Below are positions 1 to 8,358 of a stretch of 64,000 nucleotides of DNA, piece by piece (positions within the stretch are counted from its first letter, which is position 1; every line of letters begins with the position of its first letter). The translations under genes and the position numbers were made by a program. The stretch is taken from assembly GCA_024408335.1 (NCBI GenBank), contig JAKSVB010000001.1, forward strand, positions 124,001 through 188,000. Direction: 5' to 3'. A model generated the notes under the pieces. The model did no database searches and was not told the DNA's origin. It saw nothing but the letters and a program-made list of their open reading frames with translations. Source of the stretch: Bacilli bacterium. GTDB taxonomy: Bacteria; Bacillota_I; Bacilli_A; RFN20; CAG-826.

Positions 1-1779
1 AGGAAGAAGCCCATAAACGGCATGAATAAACACGGACTTTTTGTCTTTGAAAACTAACATATTTACCGTAGCGATAAGCGCTAAGGCGGAAACTAAAGCG
101 GCAACCCCAAGAAGATCCCTTCCACCGAAAGACAAGGCAACCATTGTAAGAGCGAATAAAATAGCCGACAAGAGATACGCTGTTCTTCTTGTTTTCGAAG
201 AGAGGAAAAGATGAATAAGGATCGAAAGCGTAACTCCTGAAATCATTACGATTATCGACCATACGAAAAGGGCAGAATTATCGGCGGACTTATCAACAAA
301 AGCGAAGGATAACAGCATTGATGAAACGATCGTAGCGATAAGACCGACAAGAGATGCGACGACCTTTGCGGTGGTGTTTGCTGTTTTAAGACAATCAACT
401 GGGTTTTCATTTAACTTTTGTTCAACAATGTATGCCTTCCTCTCGCTGATCATTGGGCATAAAAGAAGGACGTAATACGCTACTCCAGAAAGATTCGTAT
501 AAGCCAAATCGCCGCCTTCTGTAACGGTTCTTAAAATGATTGGCACGAAAAAGAGCAAACCAACAAATGCGTATTTCGATTTCCTGACAAAAAGCATCTG
601 AATGTTATAAATAACATATATCCAAAGAATGCCGGCGATAATAAGGCCAGGGAAGCCCATTTGGAACATATCTATAGCGTATGCGACATCCATTGGCTGG
701 TACTTGGTATAGTCGCCGGAATGCGCTGCGTAAAAGGAAGGAATCCAGTTAACGTATCCAAATCCAAATATCCTCGTAAACGGATGCCTATTGAGCTGAT
801 TAAGAGCGACACGGAACCAATATATTCTTGATTCGAAGGCGTTTTCGCTGAATTTAGGGAGTTCTTTTACAAGATATTTAAGGAACGTATGTCCATATCC
901 GAGGAATCCTTTAAAGTTAACTTCAGAGACAATTAAGAAGATGATTCCTAATATAACGGTTGAGAACGCTATAATGAACGCTCTCCATGGGTGGCTATTT
1001 AGAAGGCGAATAACCATCCAAGCGATGAACATAAAAAGCGCTATAACAGCTATGATGATCGCCGTCTTGCTAAATGTGAACAAGACGTTGAAGAAAAAGA
1101 AGAACATTAAAGGCCAATGCCAAATCATTCCATCATCTACGATGAGATAGGCCTCACAAAGCATAGAGATAACGAGAATGAAGGCATAGACGTTTCTGTT
1201 TGTAGTGAAACTTTGAGGAACTTGTGAGTATGCGTGCGGGTTGGTGAACAAAACCTGGTAAACATCCGATTCAAAAACATAACTATGAATGATTCCGTAT
1301 AAACCGACGCACGCACCGATAATGTAATAGATTTTGTAGTACTTTCTTCCTTTGACAACCTGTGGAACAATCGCCGCGTAAAGATACATGGCAAAAAACA
1401 CGAGAATTGTGGTAAAGATGCCTTTTAAGATTTCGATTTTGCTTGGAACGTATACGATTTCGCCGTTATATATGGCTCCAGGAAAGCCTAACAAAGTGAT
1501 CATGCCAAAGATAACACCTACAACCGCTATGATGAGGAAAGGCAAACGGAGACTAATCTTGAAGTATTTAATCGAGAACAAAAGAAAACAAATATCAAAA
1601 GCAAGCAAAACGGTGCCAGTAATGAAATAGTTCGATGTCGTAATTGCCTGCCCAGCATCCGCTCCGATCCAGTTCTGACATTCAAAGAAAAGATAGGTGA
1701 ATAGAGACAATAACAAAATAAAAAGACCTGAAACAACTAGAGTTATATTGATCTTTTTGTTTGAGGTCTTAAATAACAT
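1..1779 (-). CDS. O-antigen ligase/polymerase-like membrane protein, partial (C-terminus off the left edge)
   Basis: The minus-strand frame is open from an ATG at 1779 to base 1, 593 codons without a stop, so the C-terminus is missing. The translation is a polytopic membrane protein with roughly a dozen hydrophobic helices. Between the helices is a large soluble loop (about residues 275-330) containing SRIYWFRVALNQLNRHPFTR and then FGFGYVNW. That resembles the periplasmic/extracellular loop of Wzy_C O-antigen ligases and polymerases, which join polysaccharide repeat units or attach glycans to a carrier. Other sugar genes in the window (galE, glf, GT2) fit a surface-polysaccharide role. A weak AAAGAG precedes the ATG. 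The family is inferred from topology and loop pattern; the substrate is unknown. Confidence 0.6.
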   Translation of the reverse strand, partial: MLFKTSNKKINITLVVSGLFILLLSLFTYLFFECQNWIGADAGQAITTSNYFITGTVLLAFDICFLLFSIKYFKISLRLPFLIIAVVGVIFGMITLLGFPGAIYNGEIVYVPSKIEILKGIFTTILVFFAMYLYAAIVPQVVKGRKYYKIYYIIGACVGLYGIIHSYVFESDVYQVLFTNPHAYSQVPQSFTTNRNVYAFILVISMLCEAYLIVDDGMIWHWPLMFFFFFNVLFTFSKTAIIIAVIALFMFIAWMVIRLLNSHPWRAFIIAFSTVILGIIFLIVSEVNFKGFLGYGHTFLKYLVKELPKFSENAFESRIYWFRVALNQLNRHPFTRIFGFGYVNWIPSFYAAHSGDYTKYQPMDVAYAIDMFQMGFPGLIIAGILWIYVIYNIQMLFVRKSKYAFVGLLFFVPIILRTVTEGGDLAYTNLSGVAYYVLLLCPMISERKAYIVEQKLNENPVDCLKTANTTAKVVASLVGLIATIVSSMLLSFAFVDKSADNSALFVWSIIVMISGVTLSILIHLFLSSKTRRTAYLLSAILFALTMVALSFGGRDLLGVAALVSALALIATVNMLVFKDKKSVFIHAVYGLLP

Positions 1780-1784
1780 TCTCT

Positions 1785-1805
1785 TTGCCCTATGGGGCAA
1801 GTATA
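1785..1805 (-). promoter_or_regulatory. Promoter and leader hairpin of the polymerase gene
   Basis: On the minus strand a TATACT -10 box (1800-1805) is followed at once by a perfect 6-bp inverted repeat, TTGCCC-TATG-GGGCAA (1785-1800), just upstream of the ATG. It could be a 5'-UTR hairpin or an operator. No clear -35 was found. Confidence 0.35.
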
Positions 1806-1811
1806 CATTAT

Positions 1812-2714
1812 TTACTTAAATAAGAAATAGGAAATAGCATAATAAACGTCATCTTTTTTGTCTTCGTTAAGGATTTCGTGTCTCATGCCCTTGTACATTT
1901 TTAAGGTTAACTTGGTTAAACCGAGTTTTTGGTATTGCCATAAGAGTTCTCTTGGACCCTGGCCATTTCTTCCAACTGGATCGTCTTCACCAGAAATGAT
2001 GAGGATTTCTTCAGAAGTGCTGACATTTTTGAGCTCTTTTTTGGTTCCGATGGCTTTTAAGCCTCTGAGGAATTCCTTCCAGAAACCTCTTGTTGTGGTT
2101 GCGCCACAATATGGATCAGCGATGTATTTGTCAACGTTTGCTTCGTTGTATGAGAGCCAATCGAATTGAGTTCTTGGGTTCTTAATTGTCTTGTTGTAAG
2201 CGCCTGTTCCTAAATTCTCGAGGAATTTTGAATATTTGTCTGCGTTGTCTTTCTTGGTGATCATTGAAGCAAGAAGGAAACCGACGGAGCTAAGCATCAA
2301 AGGCATCTTGTTTGAGCCCATGATAACGACTTTCTCAACGGTGTTTGGGAAAAGGGTTAAGTAACGTTGGGTCATAAATGAACCCATTGAGTGACCCATT
2401 AAGCTTGTTGGGAGTTCGTTTTTCTTAACTTCTTCAATAAGAGCAGCACATGCTCTGACGTTGTCATCGAATGCGCCTTCGTACCATTTTTCTTGGTCTT
2501 CGACTTTTGGAGCGTTTAAGCCTTGAGCAACAGCATCAAGAACGTATACGTTCACGCCTTTTTCGTTGAGATACTTTGCAAAATCTTCATATCTTGCAGC
2601 GTGTTCGCCCATACCAGTCATGATGACAAGGTTCTTTTTGGCATTTTCGCATTCGAAGGCACGGCCTTTTTGTTCTTTGCCTAATGGCGTTTTAACGGTA
2701 AAAATGTTTTCCAT
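1812..2714 (-). CDS. Alpha/beta hydrolase (S33/monoacylglycerol lipase-like)
   Basis: This 300-residue cytosolic alpha/beta hydrolase has a complete catalytic triad. The nucleophile elbow GHSMG places Ser109, the acid is in SGEDDPVG (Asp244 or Asp245), and the His is in GMRHEILNE (His279). The opening MTGMGEHAARYEDFAKYL and the HEILNE motif are typical of the serine aminopeptidase S33 / lysophospholipase (PldB, monoacylglycerol lipase) group, which hydrolyses acyl esters. There is no signal peptide. AGAGGA stands 6-7 nt before the ATG. It follows galE on the same strand but has its own AT-rich upstream region of about 80 bp, so it may be a separate unit. The natural ester substrate cannot be told from the sequence. 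Confidence 0.85.
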   Translation of the reverse strand: MENIFTVKTPLGKEQKGRAFECENAKKNLVIMTGMGEHAARYEDFAKYLNEKGVNVYVLDAVAQGLNAPKVEDQEKWYEGAFDDNVRACAALIEEVKKNELPTSLMGHSMGSFMTQRYLTLFPNTVEKVVIMGSNKMPLMLSSVGFLLASMITKKDNADKYSKFLENLGTGAYNKTIKNPRTQFDWLSYNEANVDKYIADPYCGATTTRGFWKEFLRGLKAIGTKKELKNVSTSEEILIISGEDDPVGRNGQGPRELLWQYQKLGLTKLTLKMYKGMRHEILNEDKKDDVYYAISYFLFK

Positions 2715-2793
2715 AATTTTTCCTCTGAAATTACTAATATAGTATCAATAATGAATTATCCTGTAAAAGGTACAATTAATGAATTAATTGATT

Positions 2794-3810
2794 TTATTCG
2801 ATGCCGTTTGGGTTCTTCTTTTGGAAGTTGTATGAATCACGGCAAGCATCTGTGATGGTAAGTTTTGCTTTCCATCCAAGTTCATTGAATGCCTTATCGA
2901 CATTTGCGAAATTCTCATCGATATCGCCTGGACGTCTAGGCATGATTTGATAATGGATTTTGATGCCGTTTGCTTCTTCAAATGCATGGACAAGCTCGAG
3001 AACAGATGTTCCTTTTCCAGTGCCAAGGTTATAAACGACAAGTCCTGGGTTGGTAGCAAGGTGGTTAAGAGCGGCAACGTGGCCTTCCGCTAAATCGACG
3101 ACGTGAATGTAGTCTCTAACACCAGTGCCATCGACAGTTTTGTAATCGTCTCCGAAGACGCGGAGGAATGGAAGTTTTCCAATAGCGACTTGAGAAACAT
3201 ATGGCATTAAGTTGTTTGGTAATCCGTTTGGATCTTCGCCTAATAATCCTGAAGCGTGAGCGCCGATTGGGTTGAAATATCTGAGTAAGCAGATGTTCAT
3301 GCTTGGGTTTGCTTTTGAAACGTCTTCAAGAATTCTCTCAATCATGACTTTTGTTTCGCCATATGGGTTGGTTGCGTTGCCAACTGGATCTGTTTCATAT
3401 AGAGGGACTCTTTCTGGAACGCCATATACTGTGGCAGATGATGAGAAGATGAAATTCTTAACATCCTTTTCTTTCATGATTTTAAGAACAGTTAAGGCAC
3501 TTCCTAAGTTGTTCTCATAATACTCGATTGGTTTTTGTGTTGATTCACCAACGGCCTTGTATCCGGCAAAGTGAATGACTGAGTCGATGTCGTTTTCTTC
3601 AAAAACGGCTTTGGTTTCCTCGTATTTTGTACAATCGACTTGGTAGAACTTCGGACGAACGTGTGTGATTTCTTCAATACGATCAAGAACGGCCAATTTT
3701 GCGTTGTAGAGATTGTCGATGATAATTGGCTCATATCCGTTTTCGATAAGGCAAATTACTGCTTCGCTTCCGATGAAGCCAAGTCCACCTGTGACCAATA
3801 CTTTTTTCAT
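2794..3810 (-). CDS. galE: UDP-glucose 4-epimerase
   Basis: GalE interconverts UDP-glucose and UDP-galactose using tightly bound NAD+. The 338-residue length is normal for the family. The N-terminus has the Rossmann motif GGLGFIGS (residues 8-15), the catalytic Ser lies in FSSSATVYG (about 124), and the YxxxK pair is Tyr150/Lys154 in NPYGETK. The C-terminal PRRPGDIDE segment is the usual substrate-domain signature. Its start overlaps the stop of the DUF1836 gene by one base (TAATG), so the two are translationally coupled. UDP-galactose made here could feed the UDP-galactopyranose mutase encoded at 30943-32061 (inference). Confidence 0.95.
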   Translation of the reverse strand: MKKVLVTGGLGFIGSEAVICLIENGYEPIIIDNLYNAKLAVLDRIEEITHVRPKFYQVDCTKYEETKAVFEENDIDSVIHFAGYKAVGESTQKPIEYYENNLGSALTVLKIMKEKDVKNFIFSSSATVYGVPERVPLYETDPVGNATNPYGETKVMIERILEDVSKANPSMNICLLRYFNPIGAHASGLLGEDPNGLPNNLMPYVSQVAIGKLPFLRVFGDDYKTVDGTGVRDYIHVVDLAEGHVAALNHLATNPGLVVYNLGTGKGTSVLELVHAFEEANGIKIHYQIMPRRPGDIDENFANVDKAFNELGWKAKLTITDACRDSYNFQKKNPNGIE

Positions 3811-4643
3811 TATTTCTTAACCTCCTTGGTTAATTTTTCTTCTTGTTCTTTTTGTTCGCGAGCAAGCTTTTGTTGTTCTTCTTTTTCTTTGCGTCTTGCT
3901 TCGTTTTCCTTACGTTTCTCGTCTTTTCTTTGCTCTTTGATGATCTTCTGCTTAGCGGATGCAATGCTCTCGGCTTCTTTGTCGCTAGCGATTGCGCTGT
4001 GCTTCATAACCTTATGGTTCTTTTTGCTATTTTCTTCTTCAAAAGTCTTTCCAGAACTTCCTTTTTCAATTGCTGTAAGGAGCGCTTCAGCGACGATTCT
4101 CTCGAAGCTTGCGCGGATAGACATCCTAAGGGCAATAAGACCAAGTGAATCGATCAAATGTCTTTCTGCGCCTTCAGGGTCTTTTTCTTTGTTCTTTTCA
4201 TATTCTTCAGCAAAGCGGTTGACTCTTTGTTGGGCTAAAGAGATTGTGTTTTGACCAACGTCTTTTGTCATCATCGTAAAGAAACGATAAAGAACTGATT
4301 TATCTTGGGTGATATCAGCATCAAGAGCGATAAGGTGAGATAACTCGGCCATTGTTAAGGAGTTCTTTAAAGAGGAAATCGCTAAAAGATAGCCGAGATG
4401 TTCTTCGTTGTACTTCTTCTTGTTTGGCTCTTTGATGATCTTTGCCTTAACGTAGTTATTGACCATGTATGAGGTCAAAATCTCATTGTCTTTAGGAGAC
4501 ATTGGGGCGAGCGTTTTGTTAATGTAGGCTGTGACTTGCTCCATGTAGAGAGGGACGGCTGGGAGTTCTTTGAACGAAGGGAGTTCATAGGTTGAGGCCC
4601 TCTTTAACCACTCTTGGAGATTTTTTAATTCTTCTTCCATCAT
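3810..4643 (-). CDS. DUF1836 domain protein with charged coiled-coil tail
   Basis: This 277-residue protein has an N-terminal DUF1836-type region (about 20-125), recognisable by LPSFKELPAVPLYMEQVTAY, MVNNYVKAKIIKEPNKKKYN and EEHLGYLLAISSLK. Such proteins carry a MerR-like helix-turn-helix and are predicted regulators, though the function is not established. The last 75 residues are almost all Lys, Glu, Arg and Gln and should form a coiled coil, an extension I would not expect in the family. The gene sits inside the gatCAB-galE run with 4-bp (ATGA) overlap to gatB and 1-bp overlap to galE. This indicates co-transcription with the amidotransferase but gives no functional link. Confidence 0.75.
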   Translation of the reverse strand: MMEEELKNLQEWLKRASTYELPSFKELPAVPLYMEQVTAYINKTLAPMSPKDNEILTSYMVNNYVKAKIIKEPNKKKYNEEHLGYLLAISSLKNSLTMAELSHLIALDADITQDKSVLYRFFTMMTKDVGQNTISLAQQRVNRFAEEYEKNKEKDPEGAERHLIDSLGLIALRMSIRASFERIVAEALLTAIEKGSSGKTFEEENSKKNHKVMKHSAIASDKEAESIASAKQKIIKEQRKDEKRKENEARRKEKEEQQKLAREQKEQEEKLTKEVKK

Positions 4644-6067
4644 CTTTTGTCTAGCTCCTCTTTGAGTAACCTTGAGACTTCGGCGGCATTGACCTTACCA
4701 TGACTTGCTTTCATGACTTGACCAACAAGATAGCCTAATGCTCTATCTTTTCCGGCTTTAAAGTCTGTAATTGATTGCGGATTTGCATCTAAAACAGCTG
4801 TAACGAAGCCCATAAGGGTTCCTGTGTCACTGACTTGTGCCTCAATATGAAGTTCGGCTTTTGCTTCGGTAGGCGTGATGCCATCAGCGATAACCTTTTC
4901 AAGGATATTGACGCATTGTTTGTGTGACAAACCTCCACTCTCTTGCATAACAACAATCTCTGCTAAAGCAGCAGGTTTGAGTGAAAGTTCCTTAATCTTG
5001 ATACCATTTTTGTTCAAATGAGCATTAATTTCAACAATTACAAAGTTCGCAAAGTCTTTCGCGCTCTTAACTAAACCCATTCCTTCTTCGAAGAATGAAG
5101 CTGTATCTGGGTCGGAAAGGATGATCTCAGCATCGGTCTTAAGAAGGCCTGCCTTCAAGTATCTTTCCATCTTTGAATCATAGAGCTCTGGGCATGTTTT
5201 AATGGCGTTTTCGACGAATTCGTCACTGAGCTTGATAGGTGTGATGTTTGGCTCACAGAAATATTTGTAGTCAACTGCGTCTGTTTTCACACGCATCAAG
5301 ACGGTCTTACCGCTTCCTTCGTCAAATCTTCTGGTTTCTTGTTGGACCTTCCCTCCTTTTAGGAGAATTTGAGACTGACGTTCGATTTCGTAGTCAATTG
5401 CAAGTTCGACACTCTTGAATGAGTTAAGGTTTTTGACCTCGACTTTGGTGCCAAATTGTTTTGTTCCGATAGGACGGATTGATACATTTGTATCAACACG
5501 GAGAGAACCTTCTTCCATCTTACCATCGCTTGTTCCGCTATAAAGGACGATGTTTCTAATCGCTTCTGCGTATTGTCTTGCTTCAGAACCGTTAGACATT
5601 TCTGGATTGGAAACGATTTCGACTAAAGGTGTGCCTGCACGGTTGTAGTCCATGAGGGTGTAATCCATGAAGTGCTCCTGTTTACAGGTATCTTCTTCCA
5701 TGTGAATGCGTTCGATTCCGATTTTCTTTTTTCCTGAAGGGGTATCAACGACAACATAGCCATCTTTTCCGATCGGTCTTGCTTGTTGGGTGATTTGGAA
5801 TCCCTTAGGGAGGTCGCTATAGAAGTAGTTTTTTCTATCGAAATAGAGGGTGTGGTCAATTGTCATGTGAAGAGCGTTTGCCACACGGATAGCGTTAATA
5901 ACGGCTTGTTTGTTTACCACAGGCATAGTTCCTGGGAATGCCATATCGAGAGGGGCGATATTGACGTTTGGCTCATGAGAGAAGCGAACTGGAGCGGACG
6001 AAAACATCTTTGACTTTGTCTTCATCTGGACGTGAATCTCTAAACCAATGACTGCTTCAAAGTTCAT
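4640..6067 (-). CDS. gatB: Asp-tRNA(Asn)/Glu-tRNA(Gln) amidotransferase subunit B
   Basis: GatB binds misacylated Glu-tRNA(Gln) or Asp-tRNA(Asn), phosphorylates the side chain and receives ammonia from GatA. The 475-residue length is standard. The N-terminal signature FEAVIGLEIHVQMKTKSKMFSSAP, the SDLPKGFQITQ segment, HMEEDTCKQEH and RAGTPLVEIVSNPEM are all present. The C-terminal tRNA-binding YqeY-like tail ends in GKVNAAEVSRLLKEEL. It lies in the order gatC-gatA-gatB with 4-bp ATGA overlaps, so the three subunits are translationally coupled. This implies that the organism makes Gln-tRNA and/or Asn-tRNA by the indirect route. Confidence 0.97.
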   Translation of the reverse strand: MNFEAVIGLEIHVQMKTKSKMFSSAPVRFSHEPNVNIAPLDMAFPGTMPVVNKQAVINAIRVANALHMTIDHTLYFDRKNYFYSDLPKGFQITQQARPIGKDGYVVVDTPSGKKKIGIERIHMEEDTCKQEHFMDYTLMDYNRAGTPLVEIVSNPEMSNGSEARQYAEAIRNIVLYSGTSDGKMEEGSLRVDTNVSIRPIGTKQFGTKVEVKNLNSFKSVELAIDYEIERQSQILLKGGKVQQETRRFDEGSGKTVLMRVKTDAVDYKYFCEPNITPIKLSDEFVENAIKTCPELYDSKMERYLKAGLLKTDAEIILSDPDTASFFEEGMGLVKSAKDFANFVIVEINAHLNKNGIKIKELSLKPAALAEIVVMQESGGLSHKQCVNILEKVIADGITPTEAKAELHIEAQVSDTGTLMGFVTAVLDANPQSITDFKAGKDRALGYLVGQVMKASHGKVNAAEVSRLLKEELDKR

Positions 6068-7536
6068 AAGTTGCCCTCCTTCTTATTCAAAACGCTTAGT
6101 TCTGCTAAGCCTGTTGCTTCTTCAAACTTGGCAGCAATTTGGAAAAGTTTCTTTTCTTCGAACGCTCTACCCATAAAGTTAGCGCCTACTGGAAGTCCTT
6201 CTTTTAAGAAGAGAGGCAATGTAATTGATGGGAGGCCTGCGAAGTTTCCGAGGATTAAGTGATTATCAGCAATCAAATATTCATCAGAAAGCTTATCGCT
6301 GGATGCGCTGAATAATGGAGCTACGCTTGGAGCGGCGAGCATATAAATGAAGTCATAATCCTTAAGGATTTTGTTTGTTTCGTCGACAATTTTAGCTCTA
6401 TTTCTCTGTGCTCTAAGGAAAAGCTCATCTTGGTTTTCCCTCATTAAGCAATATGAACCGATGACGAAACGTCTCTTAATGAGTTCGCTGAATCCTTTGT
6501 TACGGGCATTGAACATGACTTCTTGATAGGTGTTTCCGCCTAAATATGGTCCGAACTTGATGCCGTCAAGGTTAGCGTTGTTGCTTGTGGCTTCAGCGCA
6601 GGAGATAACCATGTATGTTGCGTAAATTGATTCGAGAAGGTCTTTGTCAAAGCTAACAAAATCAACGGTAACACCCATGTTTCTAAGAGCTTCGATTGAT
6701 TTGTCGAAATGTTTGACAGCATCCTTGTCCCCAAGAGAATCGTAGATTTCTTTGATGATGGCAACTTTCATTCCTTCAACGGAGCTGCCGATGTTTGATT
6801 CATAATTCTCAACCGCTTTTGTTGAACTGGTTGAATCGTGGTAGTCACGTCCAGCAATAGCGTGTAAAACAACCGCCGATGCATAAACGTCACGGGTGAA
6901 ATATGCAACGTGGTCAAGTGATGGGGCGAATGGGAAAAGTCCATAACGGCTGATTCTTCCCCATGTTGGCTTCATACCAACAAGACCTGAGAATGATGCA
7001 GGTTTTCTAACTGAGTCTCCAGTGTCGCTTCCTAAAGCGAATGGGACGATTGAAGCTGAAACAGATACAGCGCTGCCGCTGCTTGAACCACCAATTCCTC
7101 TTTCGTGTTTTGGATCGTATGGGTTATATGTGATTCCTAAGTGGCCAGTTGTTCCTGTGCCACCCATTGCGAGTTCGTCTAAAGTTGATTTGCCAATCAA
7201 AACGGCTTTTGCGTCTTTGAGTTTTGCGACGACAGTAGCATCAAAGACAGGAACATATCCATTAAGGATATTGCTCGAGCCAGTTGTAGGGATTCCATTG
7301 GTCGAAAAATTGTCTTTTGCGACATAAGGGATGCCCCATAAAGGATTATTTGCTTCTGGTTCTACTAACGTTGCAGCAAATGCCTTTGCGCCTTCATCAT
7401 CGATATACTCAAAAGCGTTATCTTTGTTTTCGTGTGCTCTCTTAAGAGCTTCTTCCACGAGTTCGAGTGGAGTGACTTCCTTGGCAACAAGTGCTTCATG
7501 AAGTTCTTTAAGTGGTAAATCTAAGTACTTCATCAT
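6064..7536 (-). CDS. gatA: Asp-tRNA(Asn)/Glu-tRNA(Gln) amidotransferase subunit A
   Basis: GatA is the glutaminase of the complex and belongs to the amidase-signature family. The Ser-cisSer-Lys triad is visible: Lys74 in YVAKDNF, the cis-Ser in GIGGSSSGSAVS (about 151), and the nucleophile Ser175 in the DTGDSVRKPA motif, where the commoner form is DTGGSIRQPA. Its 490 residues match the family. It begins ATGATG, with the first ATG overlapping the gatC stop as ATGA, and its own TGA stop overlaps gatB the same way. TGA is therefore a stop codon in this organism. Confidence 0.97.
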   Translation of the reverse strand: MMKYLDLPLKELHEALVAKEVTPLELVEEALKRAHENKDNAFEYIDDEGAKAFAATLVEPEANNPLWGIPYVAKDNFSTNGIPTTGSSNILNGYVPVFDATVVAKLKDAKAVLIGKSTLDELAMGGTGTTGHLGITYNPYDPKHERGIGGSSSGSAVSVSASIVPFALGSDTGDSVRKPASFSGLVGMKPTWGRISRYGLFPFAPSLDHVAYFTRDVYASAVVLHAIAGRDYHDSTSSTKAVENYESNIGSSVEGMKVAIIKEIYDSLGDKDAVKHFDKSIEALRNMGVTVDFVSFDKDLLESIYATYMVISCAEATSNNANLDGIKFGPYLGGNTYQEVMFNARNKGFSELIKRRFVIGSYCLMRENQDELFLRAQRNRAKIVDETNKILKDYDFIYMLAAPSVAPLFSASSDKLSDEYLIADNHLILGNFAGLPSITLPLFLKEGLPVGANFMGRAFEEKKLFQIAAKFEEATGLAELSVLNKKEGNL

Positions 7537-7829
7537 AAAACCACCTTTGGCAATTTGACTTGATCGTCTTGTTTGCTGCCTGCGTTTTTAAGCGCCACAT
7601 CGCGAGGAAGAATCTCTTGTGGCTCGTCTTCACGCAAGAAATCCGTTTCGGCATTGAATGGGAAAGTCATCGGTTCGTAATTTTCAAGGCCCTCAATCTC
7701 ACCGATTTTGCCCATAAGTTTAGTAAGGGTCTTAAATTCTTGGTCGAGCGTTTCATATTGCTCGTCAGACATCGTAAACAGTAATCTGTTTGCTGCGTCT
7801 ACTAATACTTCTTTGCTAATCTGTTTCAT
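7533..7829 (-). CDS. gatC: Asp-tRNA(Asn)/Glu-tRNA(Gln) amidotransferase subunit C
   Basis: GatC is the small clamp that holds GatA and GatB together. I chose the ATG at 7829 (MKQISKEVL), giving 98 residues, close to the usual 95-100. The longer open frame starts from a TTG at 7859 and adds ten residues with no family resemblance. The conserved pattern is present: an N-terminal helix, FKTLTKLMGKIGEIEGLENYEP, FLREDEPQ and LKNAGSKQDDQVKLPKVV. It is the first gene of the gatCAB-DUF1836-galE operon, downstream of a terminator, so its promoter should lie between 7830 and 7870. Confidence 0.93.
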   Translation of the reverse strand: MKQISKEVLVDAANRLLFTMSDEQYETLDQEFKTLTKLMGKIGEIEGLENYEPMTFPFNAETDFLREDEPQEILPRDVALKNAGSKQDDQVKLPKVVL

Positions 7830-7833
7830 GTGT

Positions 7834-7851
7834 AATAGGTTACTACCTATT
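7834..7851 (-). promoter_or_regulatory. Inverted repeat in the gatC leader
   Basis: A perfect 7-bp inverted repeat with a 4-nt loop (AATAGGT-TACT-ACCTATT) lies 5 bp upstream of the gatC ATG. It would fold at the end of the 5'-UTR and partly hide the only AGG present, or it could be an operator for the gatCAB operon. Confidence 0.35.
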
Positions 7852-7870
7852 AGTCGCAATTAAAAGAAAA

Positions 7871-7888
7871 GCCACAAGATTTTGTGGC
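7871..7888 (-). terminator. Rho-independent terminator of the prfA-prmC-tsaC-rpiB operon
   Basis: On the minus strand GCCACAA pairs with TTGTGGC and is followed by a T-rich run (TTTTCTTTTA). It lies 27 bp past the rpiB stop. Confidence 0.8.
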
Positions 7889-7914
7889 ATTTTGCAGTAA
7901 TTTTTTGAGTTTTC

Positions 7915-8358
7915 TTATTTTTCTAAGTCTGCGATCATGTTGACTCTTCTAAGATGTTTGTCACCCATGAACTCTGTTGAGAGGAAGATGTCAACTCTCT
8001 TGAGAACGTCTGCGGTTGCCATAAAACGACCAGCGAATGCGACCATATTGGCGTTGTTGTGCATTCTAAGAAGACCAGTAACTTCGTCGTTATAGCCAAT
8101 ACCGCAGCGGATGCCTTTAACTTTGTTTGCTGCGATTGAGATGCCTTCAGCGCTGCCGCAGCAAAGGATGCCAAATTCTGCTTTTCCAGTTACAACGTCG
8201 TTTGCTGTTTTTTGAGCGTAGATTGGATAATCGACTGATTCAGGTGAATTTGTTCCTTCATCAATGACTTCATATCCTTTTTCGCAAAGATAAGCCTTAA
8301 TGGCTTCTTTTAATTCAAATCCTGCGTGATCGCTACCTAATGCAATTTTCATATTCAT
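7915..8358 (-). CDS. rpiB: Ribose 5-phosphate isomerase B (RpiB/LacAB family)
   Basis: RpiB interconverts ribose 5-phosphate and ribulose 5-phosphate in the pentose phosphate pathway. The N-terminal MKIALGSDHAGFELK and the SIAANKVKGIRC and NNANMVAFAGR segments are typical. The active-site loop reads GILCCGSAEG (Cys66-Cys67) where the family usually has CGTGIG, a visible departure around the phosphate/base site. The length (147 residues) is normal. The start may be Met1 or Met3. It overlaps tsaC by 4 bp and is the last gene before a terminator. In Bacillus subtilis the equivalent gene (ywlF) is also near prfA-prmC-ywlC, which supports the assignment. Confidence 0.88.
   Translation of the reverse strand: MNMKIALGSDHAGFELKEAIKAYLCEKGYEVIDEGTNSPESVDYPIYAQKTANDVVTGKAEFGILCCGSAEGISIAANKVKGIRCGIGYNDEVTGLLRMHNNANMVAFAGRFMATADVLKRVDIFLSTEFMGDKHLRRVNMIADLEK

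Noticed and set aside
2773-2790. A/T-only inverted repeat CAATTAA/TTAATTG as terminator of the hydrolase gene or promoter for galE
   Set aside because: The stem is all A/T with no T-run and no adjacent -35/-10 pair; likely chance in AT-rich intergenic DNA.
3640-4254. 204-codon plus-strand open frame
   Set aside because: Antisense to galE and the charged tail of the DUF1836 gene; Phe/Ser/Leu-rich translation is the complement of a Lys/Glu-rich coiled coil.
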